DNA from: Hydractinia symbiolongicarpus | Lineage: Eukaryota; Cnidaria; Hydrozoa; Anthoathecata; Hydractiniidae | DNA length: 64,000 nt | Reading direction: 5' to 3' | NCBI RefSeq assembly: GCF_029227915.1 | Contig: NC_079888.1 | Span: forward strand, 2,925,001 to 2,989,000 | Shown here: positions 29,231 to 40,908 of the stretch, piece after piece | How the letters are laid out: every line of letters begins with the position of its first letter | Numbering within the stretch: position 1 is the first letter of the stretch | Translations under genes and position numbers: made by a program | Notes under the pieces: generated by a model | Databases searched by the model: none | What the model saw: only the letters and a program-made list of their open reading frames with translations | Told to the model about the DNA's origin: nothing

Positions 29231-31838
29231 TATTATTTTAGAACGAAATTGTGGATGTGCGGCAGTAAGAATAGATGTTTTGGTGGCAGTTGTGTCCAAT
29301 GTCCACCCATGGCGAAAATAACAGATATTCTTTTATTCCGAATTTGCCTTACCCAAAGTCGTTCCTTTGCTTGAATTTACCATTCCTCAATTTTGTCTTG
29401 CTTGCCCAGTTTTGTCTATAATACCCAATTTTTGTGTGTGGTTTCTTGAGAAGTTTGTTATTTTTAGACATTTCAGCTCGTTTCTAATTCTCGTTCAACG
29501 ACGACTACTTTTTTTAAGAATTCTAACTGTTCTGGTAACGTTGAAATTTTATATTGCTAGCAACCTTGGTTCCACGAAATTTTTATTTTAACATAAAAAT
29601 AAGTATAAAAGGGGTTGAGACCAAGGTTGTTATGATATCGTTCAAGATGGTAGAATAATTTTTGTATATATGCTTTTACCTTGTTGAATGTTTAATGTCG
29701 AACTTGTTAGGTTCGCAATATATATGGGGAATACACTGTATATAAAGCTCTGTTTACATTAATCTTGTACTAAATTCAATTCAAACCTCTGGAAAAAACC
29801 GAAATGACGAAAATGGTTAGTACATTTTGTACACATTCTTTTTATCGCCGCAGAGAAATATTAGTTTGGTCCAAAAATGCAAGCGGATATATCTGCACAA
29901 AAAACAGAAATTAACGGGAACACGAGGCCTAAGATGCCAACCTCGTCTCCAGGGGTCAGTCAGTCAGTCAGTCAAGTCAGTCAGAATTAGAAACCATCTA
30001 GAGCACATATTACTAGAAAAAGGTTTTCATGCAATCAAGACGTCCAAAAATCAAAAAAAAGGTTGTTATTTGGACAGGACAGGCAAATGCAGAAATAAAG
30101 CAATAAGAAGCAGCTCACCCCCAGGGCTTTTTGCATAGTGCGTGGTGACCACGGGTTGTCCTAGAAATTCCTTTTAGAGGTCTTGTAAATGTCCTAGAAA
30201 GCAATCATGTTAAATCTTTGCAACGTTTTGACATTTTTGTCCTAAAATTGTCATGACATGTTAAACAATTTTGTCGTGGAAAACCTTGCAATGTCTGGAT
30301 TTTAGAAATTATTTTTCTATAGTCACTGTATAGCAGGAATAAAACTGTTTATTTGCTGCGTGATCACAAAGAATGTTCCAGAGAAATAATCACTAGCGAA
30401 AATGTTATCAAAGAAACGTAACACTTTAAAAATTTATCTATCCTTTAAATTATGATTTTTACTGCTAACTTTTCCAATTTTGTGCAAAGTAGTTTATGGA
30501 TTACTCATCAACAGTAAAGTAATGATACTTTATTTGTTGACTTTAAATCCTAAATATATTCCTTTCTGTTATTTAACCCTCGTAGTCCGGTCCGTTTGTC
30601 AACAAGCCCAATTTCATAGTTCGTCCTACAAGCAGTTATAAACACTGTTTCTACAAAAGACAAAGGCGTTACGATCTTGTCAAAGTTCACTTGTCAATGA
30701 TCGCAAACGGACTTAGGAGTTTGGTTAGTTTCAAATTTTAACTCAAACTAACTTTTGCTGACGTCAGCACACCCCGTTTCCACGAATTTTAACATCTTAG
30801 AGGGCCGTCGTTTGCATTGTTCCGAAATGCGGACATGGCGGAAACTGCCAGTAGCGCAAAGGGCAGTGTTTTGGTCTTACTATCAGATCTGAGCAAAACC
30901 AGTTTGTTGAAATTGCTTGTGACGCTGTAAAACGCCCGTGGCTATGCCGTATATATACGGGATCCGCACCACAAGTGTTAAGGCATCAGTTGTTCATAAA
31001 TTATGCTGGGAAAAAATCGCCTTTATTTTTGGACACGAATTTCTTGCAACAATCCCCCCTTAAAAATGTACCGTAATTGATAAGAAGACTTAATGCAACC
31101 AAATTTCATTGTGGTCTTTGGGTCCCAAATACGGATTTAAAAAATCGTGCGTTTTTTTAGACAAGCTAGGTGGCCTTCTACTATTTTGCGCACCAGAATA
31201 TTTTGAATCCACTTTGTGTATTCTTAGAATTAAATTTTTTAAAAAATTATATATGTTCTACTGGAATGCAATGGAGTTGTCATTAAATGAAGCCCTATAC
31301 GTCGGATAAAAATTTTGGGATTTCAACTTCCTCTATTTTTGGAAGGGTGGGATGGGGCGGGAGAGGGGAGTGCTATCTAAGTTACTACGGTCCTGAGATG
31401 TATGGGGACGGAGATGTTTTAAAATTTTGACTAAAGTTGAAAGTTTCTTCTCAAGTGATAAAAAGTCATGTGAACAGCCCTGAGAAATAAACTGTGAACT
31501 GAAGTGACTCAAACGGGTGTAAATTCCGTTCAGTAATCTTCTAAATGGTCCCTAAATGTTTTTGGAGTTTATCGTGTGCGGAGTTTGTTACTTGACGAAT
31601 AATGAATTTATTTTGTCGTCGTTATTGAATTTCCGCGCCCGAAGGCGTAGGAAATTCTTTAAAACCGTCGTTTTTTTCTTTCGGAGCATTTTTTGAGAAG
31701 AAATCGACCCTGGGATTTCACGTTCCTCTGAGAGGAGGATAGATAACTGACTAACTAACTAACCCTGTCCCAAATGGTCAGTTGCAACGTCACAGATTTA
31801 AACTTCGTACCCAAGCTCCCGAAGTACTGGGAAGTCAT

Positions 31839-32600
31839 CTAAATGACGTTTCAGGCCAAAATTGGTATTTGTTTGTGACAAAATTTGGCACAGTTAACAA
31901 AAAAAGTATGCTGAATATAATGGTGACATCATAATTTTGGTTTATGTCACCTAAATGTCATTTTAGGCCGAAATTGGTCCAAAAATTAAAACTACTTTAT
32001 TTTCAACAAAATTTGACACAGTTAACGTATGCTGAACATGATGGTGACAACAAAATTTTGATTCCTTGTTACCTAAATGTCATTTTAGGCCAAAATTGGT
32101 CCACAAATTAAAACTACTTTATTTTTGACAAAATTTGGCACACTTAACAAAAAAAGTATGCTGAACATGGTGGTGAGATCAAAATTTTGATTTTTTGCCA
32201 CCTTAAATGTCATTTTAGGCCAAAATTGGTCCAAAAATTAAAACTACTTCATTTTTAACAAAAATTGGCAAAGTTAACAAAAAAGGTATGCTGAACATAA
32301 TGGTGACATCAAAATTTTGATTTTTGTCACCTAAATGCCATTATAGGCCAAAATTGGTCCAAAAATTTAAACCACTTTATTTTTGACCAAATTTGGCACA
32401 GTTAACAAATAAAGTATGCTGAAAGTGATGATTATAGAAAAATGTGATTTATTGTCACCTAAATGTCATTTCAGGCCAAAATTTGTCCAAAAATTAAAAC
32501 TACTTTATTTTGGACAAAATTGGCACAGTTAATAAAAAAGTATGCTGAAAATGATGGTCACATCAAAATTTTGATTTTTTGTCAACTAAATGCCGTTTTC
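31839..32600. repeat. Tandem repeat, unit about 112-130 bp, about six copies
   Basis: Units begin with CTAAATGTCATTTTAGGCCA-like sequence at about 31839, 31951, 32073, 32203, 32331, 32459 and 32586. Each also contains AAAATTGGTCCAAAAATTAA, TTTGGCACAGTTAACAAA and TATGCTGAACATNATGGTGA. Copies differ by a few per cent and small indels. No reading frame is conserved across units, so this is satellite-like DNA. Confidence 0.9.
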
Positions 32601-33297
32601 AACCATAAATGATAGGCTGTATTTTTTTGTTAGCAATTTCTTTTAAAATGTGAGTTTATTATGATATGTTTCGTTTTGTTTGCGTTTGTTGTAAGATATA
32701 ATGTCACTTGCGTGCTTTATCTTCAGAGCTTCATGCACCAAACCTCTTCGAATGTCATGATTTGGCATGACACAACAAATTAGCAGGTTGTCATCAAATA
32801 TTTTGGTAGCGCGCGGAAATTCTTAGAGCCCCTAGGGCTTCTTGTTTAATTTAAAAAAGTAGAGCTCTTGGGACCAAAATGAGAATAGGTGTCTGACATT
32901 CCATAAAAGCCTTAAGAGATCAAAGAAGCTTTCTTCTAATAAAATCACGTGTAAAAAACAAAGGAAAGTATTTTGACGAGAGTCCTTAAGCAGTTGGACA
33001 CTATGATACGTAACCACATGAGGATGAGGGTCCTTAGTCATGTAATTTGCAAGATCGTAATTAGACATGTTGATGTAACTTATGAATGGTCCCATGGCCA
33101 CCGATTTCGCCGCCCTGTTAAACCAAAAGACACGTCAGCACTCAACCTTGTGCCCAGGACTCTTCTACGCCTATAACATTCTTACTGAGATAGCTCTGCA
33201 ATAGCCCAGGCCTATGCTGATGATAAACGGATTTTGATTGAATGTGCCTTTTGAAAAAGGTGTAAAGTTTACATGTTGATGTAAACATACTGCTTTA

Positions 33298-33393
33298 ACC
33301 TCGTCCCCAGGGCCTTAAGGCCCCTGAACCGTTATTATGGAGTGGCTATCAACTTCATCAACAAGGAAAATTGTCCTGGGAATGAGGTTGATA
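33298..33393. repeat. CCAGGG-family MITE
   Basis: It starts TAACCTCGTCCCCAGGGC and ends with the inverted partner GTCCTGGGAATGAGGTTG, about 95 bp in all. It has no coding capacity and is the same family as the element at 35546-35632. Confidence 0.7.
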
Positions 33394-34325
33394 CTATTTA
33401 TCAATATCGTAAAAAGTGTACATAAATTTCAACATTTTAAATAGCTTTTTTAATGTATCAAGTAAACTATATTTTACGGCCATTGAAGAAACATTTTCTT
33501 TGTTTGACACATTGTTTCTGTCTTTACTAGATTTCTCTCTAATCAAATAACATAGAGATTTATTTGTAACTAAATAAACTCTAAAACAATAGTATTAATT
33601 ATTTTGGTATATCACGTACATACCTGCCCTTTATTAAATCTAAAATTAGTCTTTCCGTATTGCCCATGGTCCTCCCTCAAAAAACTTCAACCTAGACTGT
33701 TTTCGCAAAATTTTGTCTTGCGAAACTTTCAAGAACGATCATTAATAACAGTTTACTAGAAAGATTAAGTTGCACAATCTAAAGCTATGAGTTCTTTCGG
33801 TTACTGTAAATGACTGGATATGTCCCTAGGGGGAGTATTCCTATTATTACTGGCATAATTAATGTCCAACTCCCCTGAACTGGGTAAAGCATCCCCCCAG
33901 ACCTAAAACACGTTTTAATTAGATCTTTCTTACTTGCTTACTTACTTCAAGCATGTAGCGGCACATGTAACTTTGTTAAAATTGATATACTGTCAAAAAT
34001 GATTTTTCAGCGTTAAGAATTCTAGAACTACGAAAACAGGTGAGTTTGTTTTTGGCTCTATTTCATTATTCCAGTCTAAAAACGTACCATACCAAGCTTT
34101 AAGTCATTATTTCGATATCTACCAGAGGTGGAAGACTTTTAATTTGAACAAAAAATATGTTTTTGACGCCGTTTGGAATTATTTTCGAAAAAAAATTATA
34201 AAGTTTTCCGCCCTGAAGTGGAGGATTATTTTAGAATGGAAGCTTATTTATTTAAGTCGTGTTATATGTATTGATATAGGGCTCATCTGAAAAAAGGGTC
34301 TTAATTTGACATTTATATATGTTTT

Positions 34326-34550
34326 GGGGATCGGTAGCTCAATCGAAAGGATGTTCGAGTCATGCCCAATTGATTGTGGGTTCGATTCTCATATTAGGCC
34401 GTCTTCTAATTATGTAAAAATGGCGAAGGCTTTTGTAGCTTAAATGAGAGGTTTAAGCACTCAAGAACCACCTTTGTGTTTTCTTCTTAAATGAACTGAC
34501 AAATTTTATCCCTCGAATTTAGTGAGAGCAGTCACATAAATATAAATCCA
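34326..34550 (+). repeat. tRNA-derived SINE
   Basis: The head GGGATCGGTAGCTCAATCG carries an A-box-like stretch. The B-box is GGGTTCGATTCTC, at the right spacing of about 45 bases. The putative acceptor arms do not pair cleanly and a long non-tRNA body follows, so this is read as a SINE rather than a working tRNA gene. Confidence 0.6.
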
Positions 34551-34710
34551 TCGCACCAGTTTCACAAATTTTCAAAAATATCTTCTTTCTGCAAGCTATA
34601 TATTAGATATAGCAAGTGTCCTTAACTTTTCCTTTAGATTTTGCGGCTAGCTACATTTCCATAATTTATGACCAGAAGTCTTACAGAACTCAAACTCAAT
34701 CAATTATAAG

Positions 34711-34750
34711 ACATGGAGGTAGAAATTATTTTCTATTTCTACCTCCATGT
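34711..34750. repeat. Perfect 16-bp-arm hairpin
   Basis: ACATGGAGGTAGAAAT (34711-34726) is repeated in exact inverse at 34735-34750 around an 8-base AT loop. It lies in intergenic DNA with no adjacent gene. Confidence 0.8.
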
Positions 34751-35545
34751 TCCTTACAAACACTAATGAAAAAATCTTATTTTATAGGCATGAGTCATAT
34801 AATAGCACTAGCTATAATATACCACAGGTAAACTAATACTTAGCCAGCATTAAGAGAAAGTGGCTTTGGGTAAAAAAATAACAACCTTGTAGGCTGTTAA
34901 GTATTAAAACTTTACACACACTTGTTATAAGACAAGCTACGACAATGAGTATAAATATGCATAAAGAACAAAAATACAAAACTTCTCCAAAACCCTTTCC
35001 TCTATTCTCCATCTACCTAGCCAACAAATATTATTTTTAGTTTTTGCTCGAAACTTCACGTTTAAAAATTTACCCAAAGTAGGTGTAGATTATCAGCCTA
35101 AGTCAGAATATTATAGGTGTGGAAAAATCCTGGAAACAAGGTTGGTTATTACTCGCTTGCAGGCTGCTGTAACGACTGTGCTTCGTCTTTCAAACATGCA
35201 AAAGGGTGTTTGTCTTCAAAAATGTCTGAAGAAACATATAATAATTAGTATGAATAAGTTTCGTTTATTCTACACGCGCGCTTCACAGATTGGAATCCAC
35301 CTCCACCGCAGAGTACGCTGTGCTTAACGCTGTGCAGTCGTGCGTGCAAGAGGTCATAGTGGGTAAAATAGTATATTCATTCACTTTTTCAGGAAACATT
35401 AATTTTAAGCGAAAAGTTCCTTTTTAAATATATTTTATTTGGCTGATGTGGTTTGTTGTTACATTTTCGACCTTCAGGGAGGAGTGCGCATGTTCTCAAT
35501 TTAAAATAAAAACACTATGTTGCACGGGAAATGATCTATGATACT

Positions 35546-35632
35546 CAACCTCGTCCCCAGGCCCATTTTTCTCTTTTTGACGATCTCGGACGGATATCAA
35601 AAAAGCGAAAAATTGCCCTGGGAACGAGGTTG
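35546..35632. repeat. CCAGGG-family MITE (clean copy)
   Basis: The 87-bp element starts CAACCTCGTCCCCAGGCCC and ends GCCCTGGGAACGAGGTTG, giving terminal inverted repeats of about 18 bp. It is the best-preserved copy in the window. Confidence 0.75.
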
Positions 35633-35870
35633 CCATGATACTGTAAAGCTCTCAGTTCTTATTTTAACATTAGAAAATTTTGTCTTCCAGAACTAACAAC
35701 ACATCAAAAATCGCTTTCTCGGCGTTGCGCAATGCTAACCACTTTATAATTTGGGGCTAAAAATAATTTTTTTTTTGGAAATTTGATCCTTTTTATATAT
35801 TTTAACGCGTAAAAACAACTTTTGTTGCGAAATTTTGGGTTTGTAGAAAACACAAAGAGCTGTAGTTGAC

Positions 35871-38800
35871 ATGAATGTGGCAAGAAGCACAACAAAAAAT
35901 AATCTTAAAACACTTCTCGCAAGCTTTTACTACCAGCGAGTTCTTCCTTGCGTTGCAATGCGGCACATTCGAGTATCATGGGTTCACAGAAACATCAAAG
36001 ATGTAAAAGTTATTGATAATCATATCACTCGGGTGACTTGGGATGATAACGAAACCTGTGATTATCCACATATATTCCTCAGAGATAACTGCCAATGTTC
36101 CACTTGTTTTCATCCTTATTCAAAACAAAGATTACTCGATACCGTAAAAAACATCAACGACAACGAATCCACTGGAGATGTTTCCGTCACATGGCCTGAT
36201 AAACACGTCAGCTTGTTTTCAAGTAAGTGGTTAAAGGAAAGAAAATTCCCGAAGGAAGGGGACAAGATATCTTCCACCGTATTCAAAAACATTCGTACGA
36301 TAAAATGGACATCACAGTATATGAAAGAAAATATGCCTTACATAAGTTATCAAGATCTGATGAAAGACGACAAAACATTGGTTCAACATGTTGAAAATTT
36401 GTTGACAACAGGGCTCAGCATCGTTAAAGCTGCGCCGGCCGAATCTGGTGTTTTGCATAAAATAACAGAAAGAATGACGTATGGCTACATCCAGAAAACT
36501 CATTATGGGTGAGTATATAGTGTAATGTTTATCGTGGAATCATTATTATCATTATTATTTTCCCAGTATAAAAGCCTCTTCAGTTCCCATTGGTACTGTT
36601 ATGAAGGAGGGTGCTAGAAAAAAGGGGTTCCTAGCGTATATAAAGATCCCAATTGAGCTACCAAGAACTAGGTAACCGCCTAAGATATCAATCCTATTCA
36701 GATTCTGAATGTTAAGAAGAAGGGATATATTTGCACTTTTATAGTCTCTGACATGGCTCGGCTGGGGTTTGAACCCAAGACCTTCAGCACTAGAGGCAAG
36801 CACTCTACCACAACGCCATCAGCCGGTTTGCTTAAGTGAGTTATAGCTATAATCTTAGAAAGAAACAAGACGTATGATATACGCAAACAACCTCGCGAAT
36901 AAAGTTTACAAAAAGCTGTCTATCAAATTGGGATTTTTGTTACGAAGTTAGACACGACATATTTTACGATTCAGATACGCAATAATATTTGTTACACACT
37001 TATTTTTCAAAATTTATTTGTGAGACCTTCCTGAACGGAAAATTCCTCGAACTTTTAATTTTCGATGGGTCCGTCTTGGGTGAACCGACTGACAGGAAGA
37101 AGAAAGACCACAAACCCACAAACCCCAAAATTTGCGAAATTCATTTATTCAGTTAATTCTGCCTACATTCACTTTTAAAAAGTTTGGTGGAAACACCTTT
37201 ATTTACTAGTTAGGTAAACAAGTGTTTTGAACACTTGTCTTATCTTTTTAAAAAAGTAAAAAGAAAAAAAAAGTAAAAATAGATACCAAGATGAGATTCG
37301 AACACACGACGACTCCCGTGTCGGTGCTCAGAGAGGCAAAAATTTCCATTCTTGTAGGACACATTTGCGTTTTAATACAAGCTCACGAGCTTGTAATAAT
37401 GAAGAAAGTCTATTTACTTTTCCCCGAATGGAACGGCTAAATCCACGTTGCCGCTTGTGAAGGTCTTTTAATTATAACCTTGCTGTGAATATTCCCAAAA
37501 AATCTGTTAAAATTGGAAAATTGAAGTGACGCTTTAACAAGTTTAAAATGCACTCGCTAAAAGTACGTTCTTCATTACTTTGCGAAGTTGGATGTAATAA
37601 TTTCCTCCCCTGTTCACAATTATTTTGTCTAAGTTATTAGTTCAATTCACACTTGGTAAATGCTTAATTGTAATGGCCGGATGAGGAGAGGAGGAGGGTG
37701 GAGTGCAACAAAATATTAAAAAGCAAAGTTTGAAACATCAAACCAACTCAATTTTGTCTTTAGTCAAATTAAAAAAACTATCTCGGAATATGTATTAAAA
37801 AGAATTCAAAAATGATGTTTGCACTGTAGTGACGCCATTCAGCTAAAATACTCATTCATAAATTCTTGTCCTTTAAAAATCCATGCCATCCAATTATTTC
37901 AGCATCTCTCCAGTTTATCCCCTCCCTGGTACTCCATAGTAAATAACTTTTGTGTACGTTTTAGCGAAGTTATGACAATCAAAAGCAAACCTTCACCAAG
38001 CAATGTGGCATTCACCGCAGGCTACCTTCAGTTACACACTGATTATTTGGAATATCAGCCAGGGGTAGGGTTTTCTACTTTTTCAGGTTCCAAAAATTTC
38101 CTGTGGCAGACTTTCATTAATATCGCAGTGAAATATTACCTTTTTATAAAAACCGACTTTTTACATTAGTTATTTCATGGTCAGGAATTCATCCGCAAAA
38201 AAACAAATCTACGTAAGCTCCCCCTTTTTTTCGCAGCTACCATCTTTGATCCACCAAAAGACCGGATATTTAATTATTTATTTGTTTTTTAAGCTTCAAC
38301 TTCTTCATTGTATCGAACAATGCGATGGGGAAGACTCTGGTGTTAATCACTTTACTGATGGTGTTATGGCAGCAGAAAAATTAAATGAACGACATTCTAA
38401 CTACTTTGACCTCTTATCTAAAGTTAAGTTTAAATTTAACGATGAAGGCTCAGATCTGTATGGCAAATTTAATGTTCAGACTGAAAGACCTGTGATAGGG
38501 TTTGTGATTATCTCTTTAATAACAGCCGTATTTTGTCTGTGTGTCCGCGAGAGCCGCGTCCCGTAACGAAATCAAGAAATTTTTATAATTCACACCTACC
38601 AAATGCGATAAATTTTTGTCCACTTTGTTGCGACTGGACGGTCGAAACCGTGGATTTTTCCACGGGCTAACGACTATCTCTTTAATAATAGCCGTCGTCT
38701 GTCTGTGTGTCCGCGAAAGCGGCGTCCCGTAACGGAAAACGAAATTTTTAAAATGCGCACGAATATCAAATGCGATATATTTTTATCCACTTTGTTGCCA

Positions 38801-40076
38801 CGGGTAAATTTAAAGGACAAACGAACGCGACGGGCGACCCCGTGGGTTTTTCCACGGGTTAACGAATAGTCTCTATAATAATAGCTGTCGTCTGCCTGTT
38901 TGTGCGTCTGTTTGTCTTTTTGTTACGGAAACACGAAATGCGATATAAAAAGGACGAGCGACCCTGTGGATTTTTCCGCGGTTTAAGGACTAATCTTTTT
39001 TATAATTCCCGTATACGTCTATCTGTCGTCACAAAAAATGGTACCGCAAGTAGCAAGACGCATGCAAGCGGTATACAAAGGTCGGCAGACCTGTAGATTT
39101 TTCCACGGGCTACCGACTAGTGTTATTATGTTTTATTGAATCTTTACGAAAAAATACAAACTCTTCTTTTCAGTGTGTTATATAGAGCTTGTATCGATAG
39201 AGACATCATTTTAAAATTCGCGCTATTGCAATGCATTTTGGTGTCAACCTAGTCCCCGGGGCTTGTTAGGTTTTTTTTATATTTGGACAGTCTGAACAAG
39301 GCCGTGTTCCTGGCTGGTTACTTGACGAATTTAAATTTGACTTCCCTCAACATTCTTCAAGTTGTTTTTGGGCTGGCTCTGCATGGGTTACTGACAAGCC
39401 AATGAACAACATTGGCCTGTCATTTTGAGTCTACACAGTCCGATGTCTAATTCACAGTCATTACGAAATGCAGACGGACAGAAGAAAAAAAGCACAAAAA
39501 ATGCACAAAGTTGAGCTTAGAGAGTGGACTTTCTATATTCCAGATATATCTTAACATATAAATGACCCCTTCCCCTTAGGCCTGAAGGGCGTTAACTGTA
39601 CAGTAGTCTCTCTCAACAACATGGACCTTTAAACCTGTCTAATTAACGGACATTGCAAAACGAAGAGTCTAATTAACGAAAAAAAGCACTGCTAACTAGA
39701 GGGTATATACAAAATTCTAGCAGTATGCCTCTTCTTATGACATCATGAATATGATATAACACTAAAAACTACTTTTAGATTGGATGCTTTTGGTGAAGTG
39801 CAAAGTATCGCTCATAATAATCATGTACGCAGCTCATTTGTCAATGCTTCATCAAACACTGTCTACGAATCATATAAAGCACATTACGAGTTTACGCGCA
39901 TTTTGTATTCGGACATATTTGAATACAAAATGGAGCCAGGAGATATCATGATTTTCAATAACAAACGTATTCTGCACGGACGGACATCGTTTGACCCCAC
40001 TACATGTTATTTTAACTGGGATGAAGTAGCGTCGATATATCGGGTAGCAAAAGCAAGAATAGATGAAAACGAGTGA
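35871..40076 (+). CDS. BBOX1: Gamma-butyrobetaine dioxygenase-like Fe(II)/2-oxoglutarate oxygenase
   Basis: Four exons (35871-36508, 37965-38064, 38294-38499, 39779-40076) join in frame to 413 residues. The family hydroxylates gamma-butyrobetaine (last step of carnitine synthesis) or trimethyllysine. The N-terminal zinc-binding domain shows FLRDNCQCSTCFHPYSKQR. The double-stranded beta-helix has the iron-binding HTD (LQLHTDYLEYQPG) and the distal His in ILHGRTSF. GEVQSIAHNNHVRSSF also fits. After the distal His, the family normally has a short R-H-containing segment carrying the arginine that binds 2-oxoglutarate. Here the sequence passes from SFDPTT directly to CYFNWDEV, and about six or seven residues are missing in frame. 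The enzyme may therefore be inactive, altered or mis-assembled. The extended N terminus could be a mitochondrial presequence (TMLHE-like); BBOX1 versus TMLHE is not fully resolved. Confidence 0.85.
36536..36836 (-). repeat. Full-length tRNA-derived SINE in BBOX1 intron 1
   Basis: Minus-strand reading from 36836: the head has A-box-like TGGCGTTGTGGTAGAGTG and B-box GGGTTCAAACCCC, a body of about 220 bp follows, and the tail ends in an ATAATAATGATAATGAT microsatellite. This is the classic tRNA-SINE layout. Confidence 0.75.
37270..37345 (-). repeat. Possible degenerate tRNA-derived SINE head
   Basis: The minus strand contains a B-box-like GTGTTCGAATCTCATC, but no convincing A-box. It lies in intron 1 of the BBOX1-like gene. 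This is a weak call. Confidence 0.35.
38511..39120 (+). mobile_element. Head-to-tail array of four Helitron-like non-autonomous units
   Basis: Units 38511-38676, 38677-38869, 38870-38992 and 38994-39120 each start TCTCT/TCTTT followed by TATAATAATAGCCG-like sequence and a (T)CTGTCTGT stretch. Each ends with a hairpin of the type CCGTGGATTTTTCCACGG, then about 8 bases, then CTA(G). The outer flanks are A on the left and T on the right, the A|T target expected for Helitrons. No coding sequence is present. The array starts 11 bp after the exon 3 donor of the BBOX1-like gene. The hairpin-plus-CTAG end is textbook Helitron; calling these Helitrons without a helicase copy is inference. Confidence 0.75.
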
Positions 40077-40654
40077 TTTATATTGCAATTGTTTTTTGAA
40101 TATATCCTAAAATTATCCTGAAATGTTGCTTCTTTTTTTTCAGCCCCTAAAAGAGCACCTGTGTCAAAAATTAGACAACCTGCCGCAATTACTGATGTGC
40201 TAAGAAGGCGAGAGCGTTCCAAAAACCAAACCTACACCGATTTTATATTTCCATGGTTTGTGAAATTTTTAATGTTTTGGATACGTTTTCATCATTGTAT
40301 CATCAACATCATCGTGTTTTCCTGGTTTGAACTGTTTAAATGATTTTGGATAAATTTTACTATATAAGACAAGTTGGACGTGTTTTTCTGGTGCGGGCGG
40401 TTTAGATGATTATGGGTAAATTTTGCTACATAAAACAGGTTGGACGTGTTTTTCTGGTGCGGGCGGTTTAGATGATTATGGGTAAATTTTACTATATAAG
40501 ACAAGTTGGACGTGTTTTCCTGGCTTGGGCAGTTTAGATGATTTTGGATAAATTTTGCTAATTGGAGAGATAGGGAAACGTATGTTCTAGCACAGTCGCG
40601 CACGCGCACGCACAGACGTCACAGCAAGTCCCTGATAATCCAGTACCATGCCAT
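40077..40654. other. BBOX1 3' flank, coding-like stretch and minisatellite up to the Polinton
   Basis: A frame at 40144-40343, preceded by a TTTTTTTCAG acceptor-like sequence, encodes PKRAPVSKIRQPAAITDVL and a basic RRRERSK stretch. Its amino-acid make-up looks protein-like but I recognise no family. It could be an alternative last exon or a gene fragment. From 40335 to 40562 there are four copies of a 66-bp minisatellite (core TTGGACGTGTTTTTCTGG). Confidence 0.4.
40335..40562. repeat. 66-bp minisatellite, about 3.5 copies
   Basis: Units start at about 40335, 40401, 40467 and 40533 with TTTAGATGATTTTGGATAAA-like sequence and share TTGGACGTGTTTTTCTGG. The period is exactly 66 bp throughout, with few substitutions. 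Confidence 0.9.
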
Positions 40655-40908
40655 GCCTAGTGGGGTTATTCCCTAATAGTCAATGCTTATCCATGCATAA
40701 CAGTGACGTCATCAAAATCATACAAAAATGAGTTGAAATTTTCTAGCGCAAATTTCCTAAAGGTCTACGCGTACATCAAAGTATACAGCAAATGAGTATG
40801 GGGAATTCCCTAATGATAATCAACGCACGTGCAGTAAGGACTAAACTGTGTTAGTTTTTTTGACCGTTATGAAATCCTCTGGCAAAGTAAAATTCCTACA
40901 ATAAAGAA

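Larger units (their letters stand above)
29231..35870. other. Intergenic, repeat-rich region between the KMT2E-like and BBOX1-like genes
   Basis: After the KMT2E stop, the sequence up to about 29760 looks like 3' UTR and flank. No further host gene is recognised. The region holds CCAGGG-family ends (about 29937, 30113 and 33141), a GTCA simple repeat near 29955, a longer composite repeat starting near 31610 that leads into the tandem array at 31839-32600, MITEs at 33298-33393 and 35546-35632, a SINE at 34326-34550 and a hairpin at 34711-34750. I see nothing coding in 30150-31600. Confidence 0.5.

Noticed and set aside
34326-34400. Functional tRNA gene
   Set aside because: Pol III boxes are present, but the acceptor stems do not pair well and a SINE-like body follows; same for 36760-36836.
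40655-40860. Complete left terminal inverted repeat of the Polinton
   Set aside because: A subterminal motif pair is visible, but no right-end partner remains in the window, so the exact border and target duplication cannot be shown.
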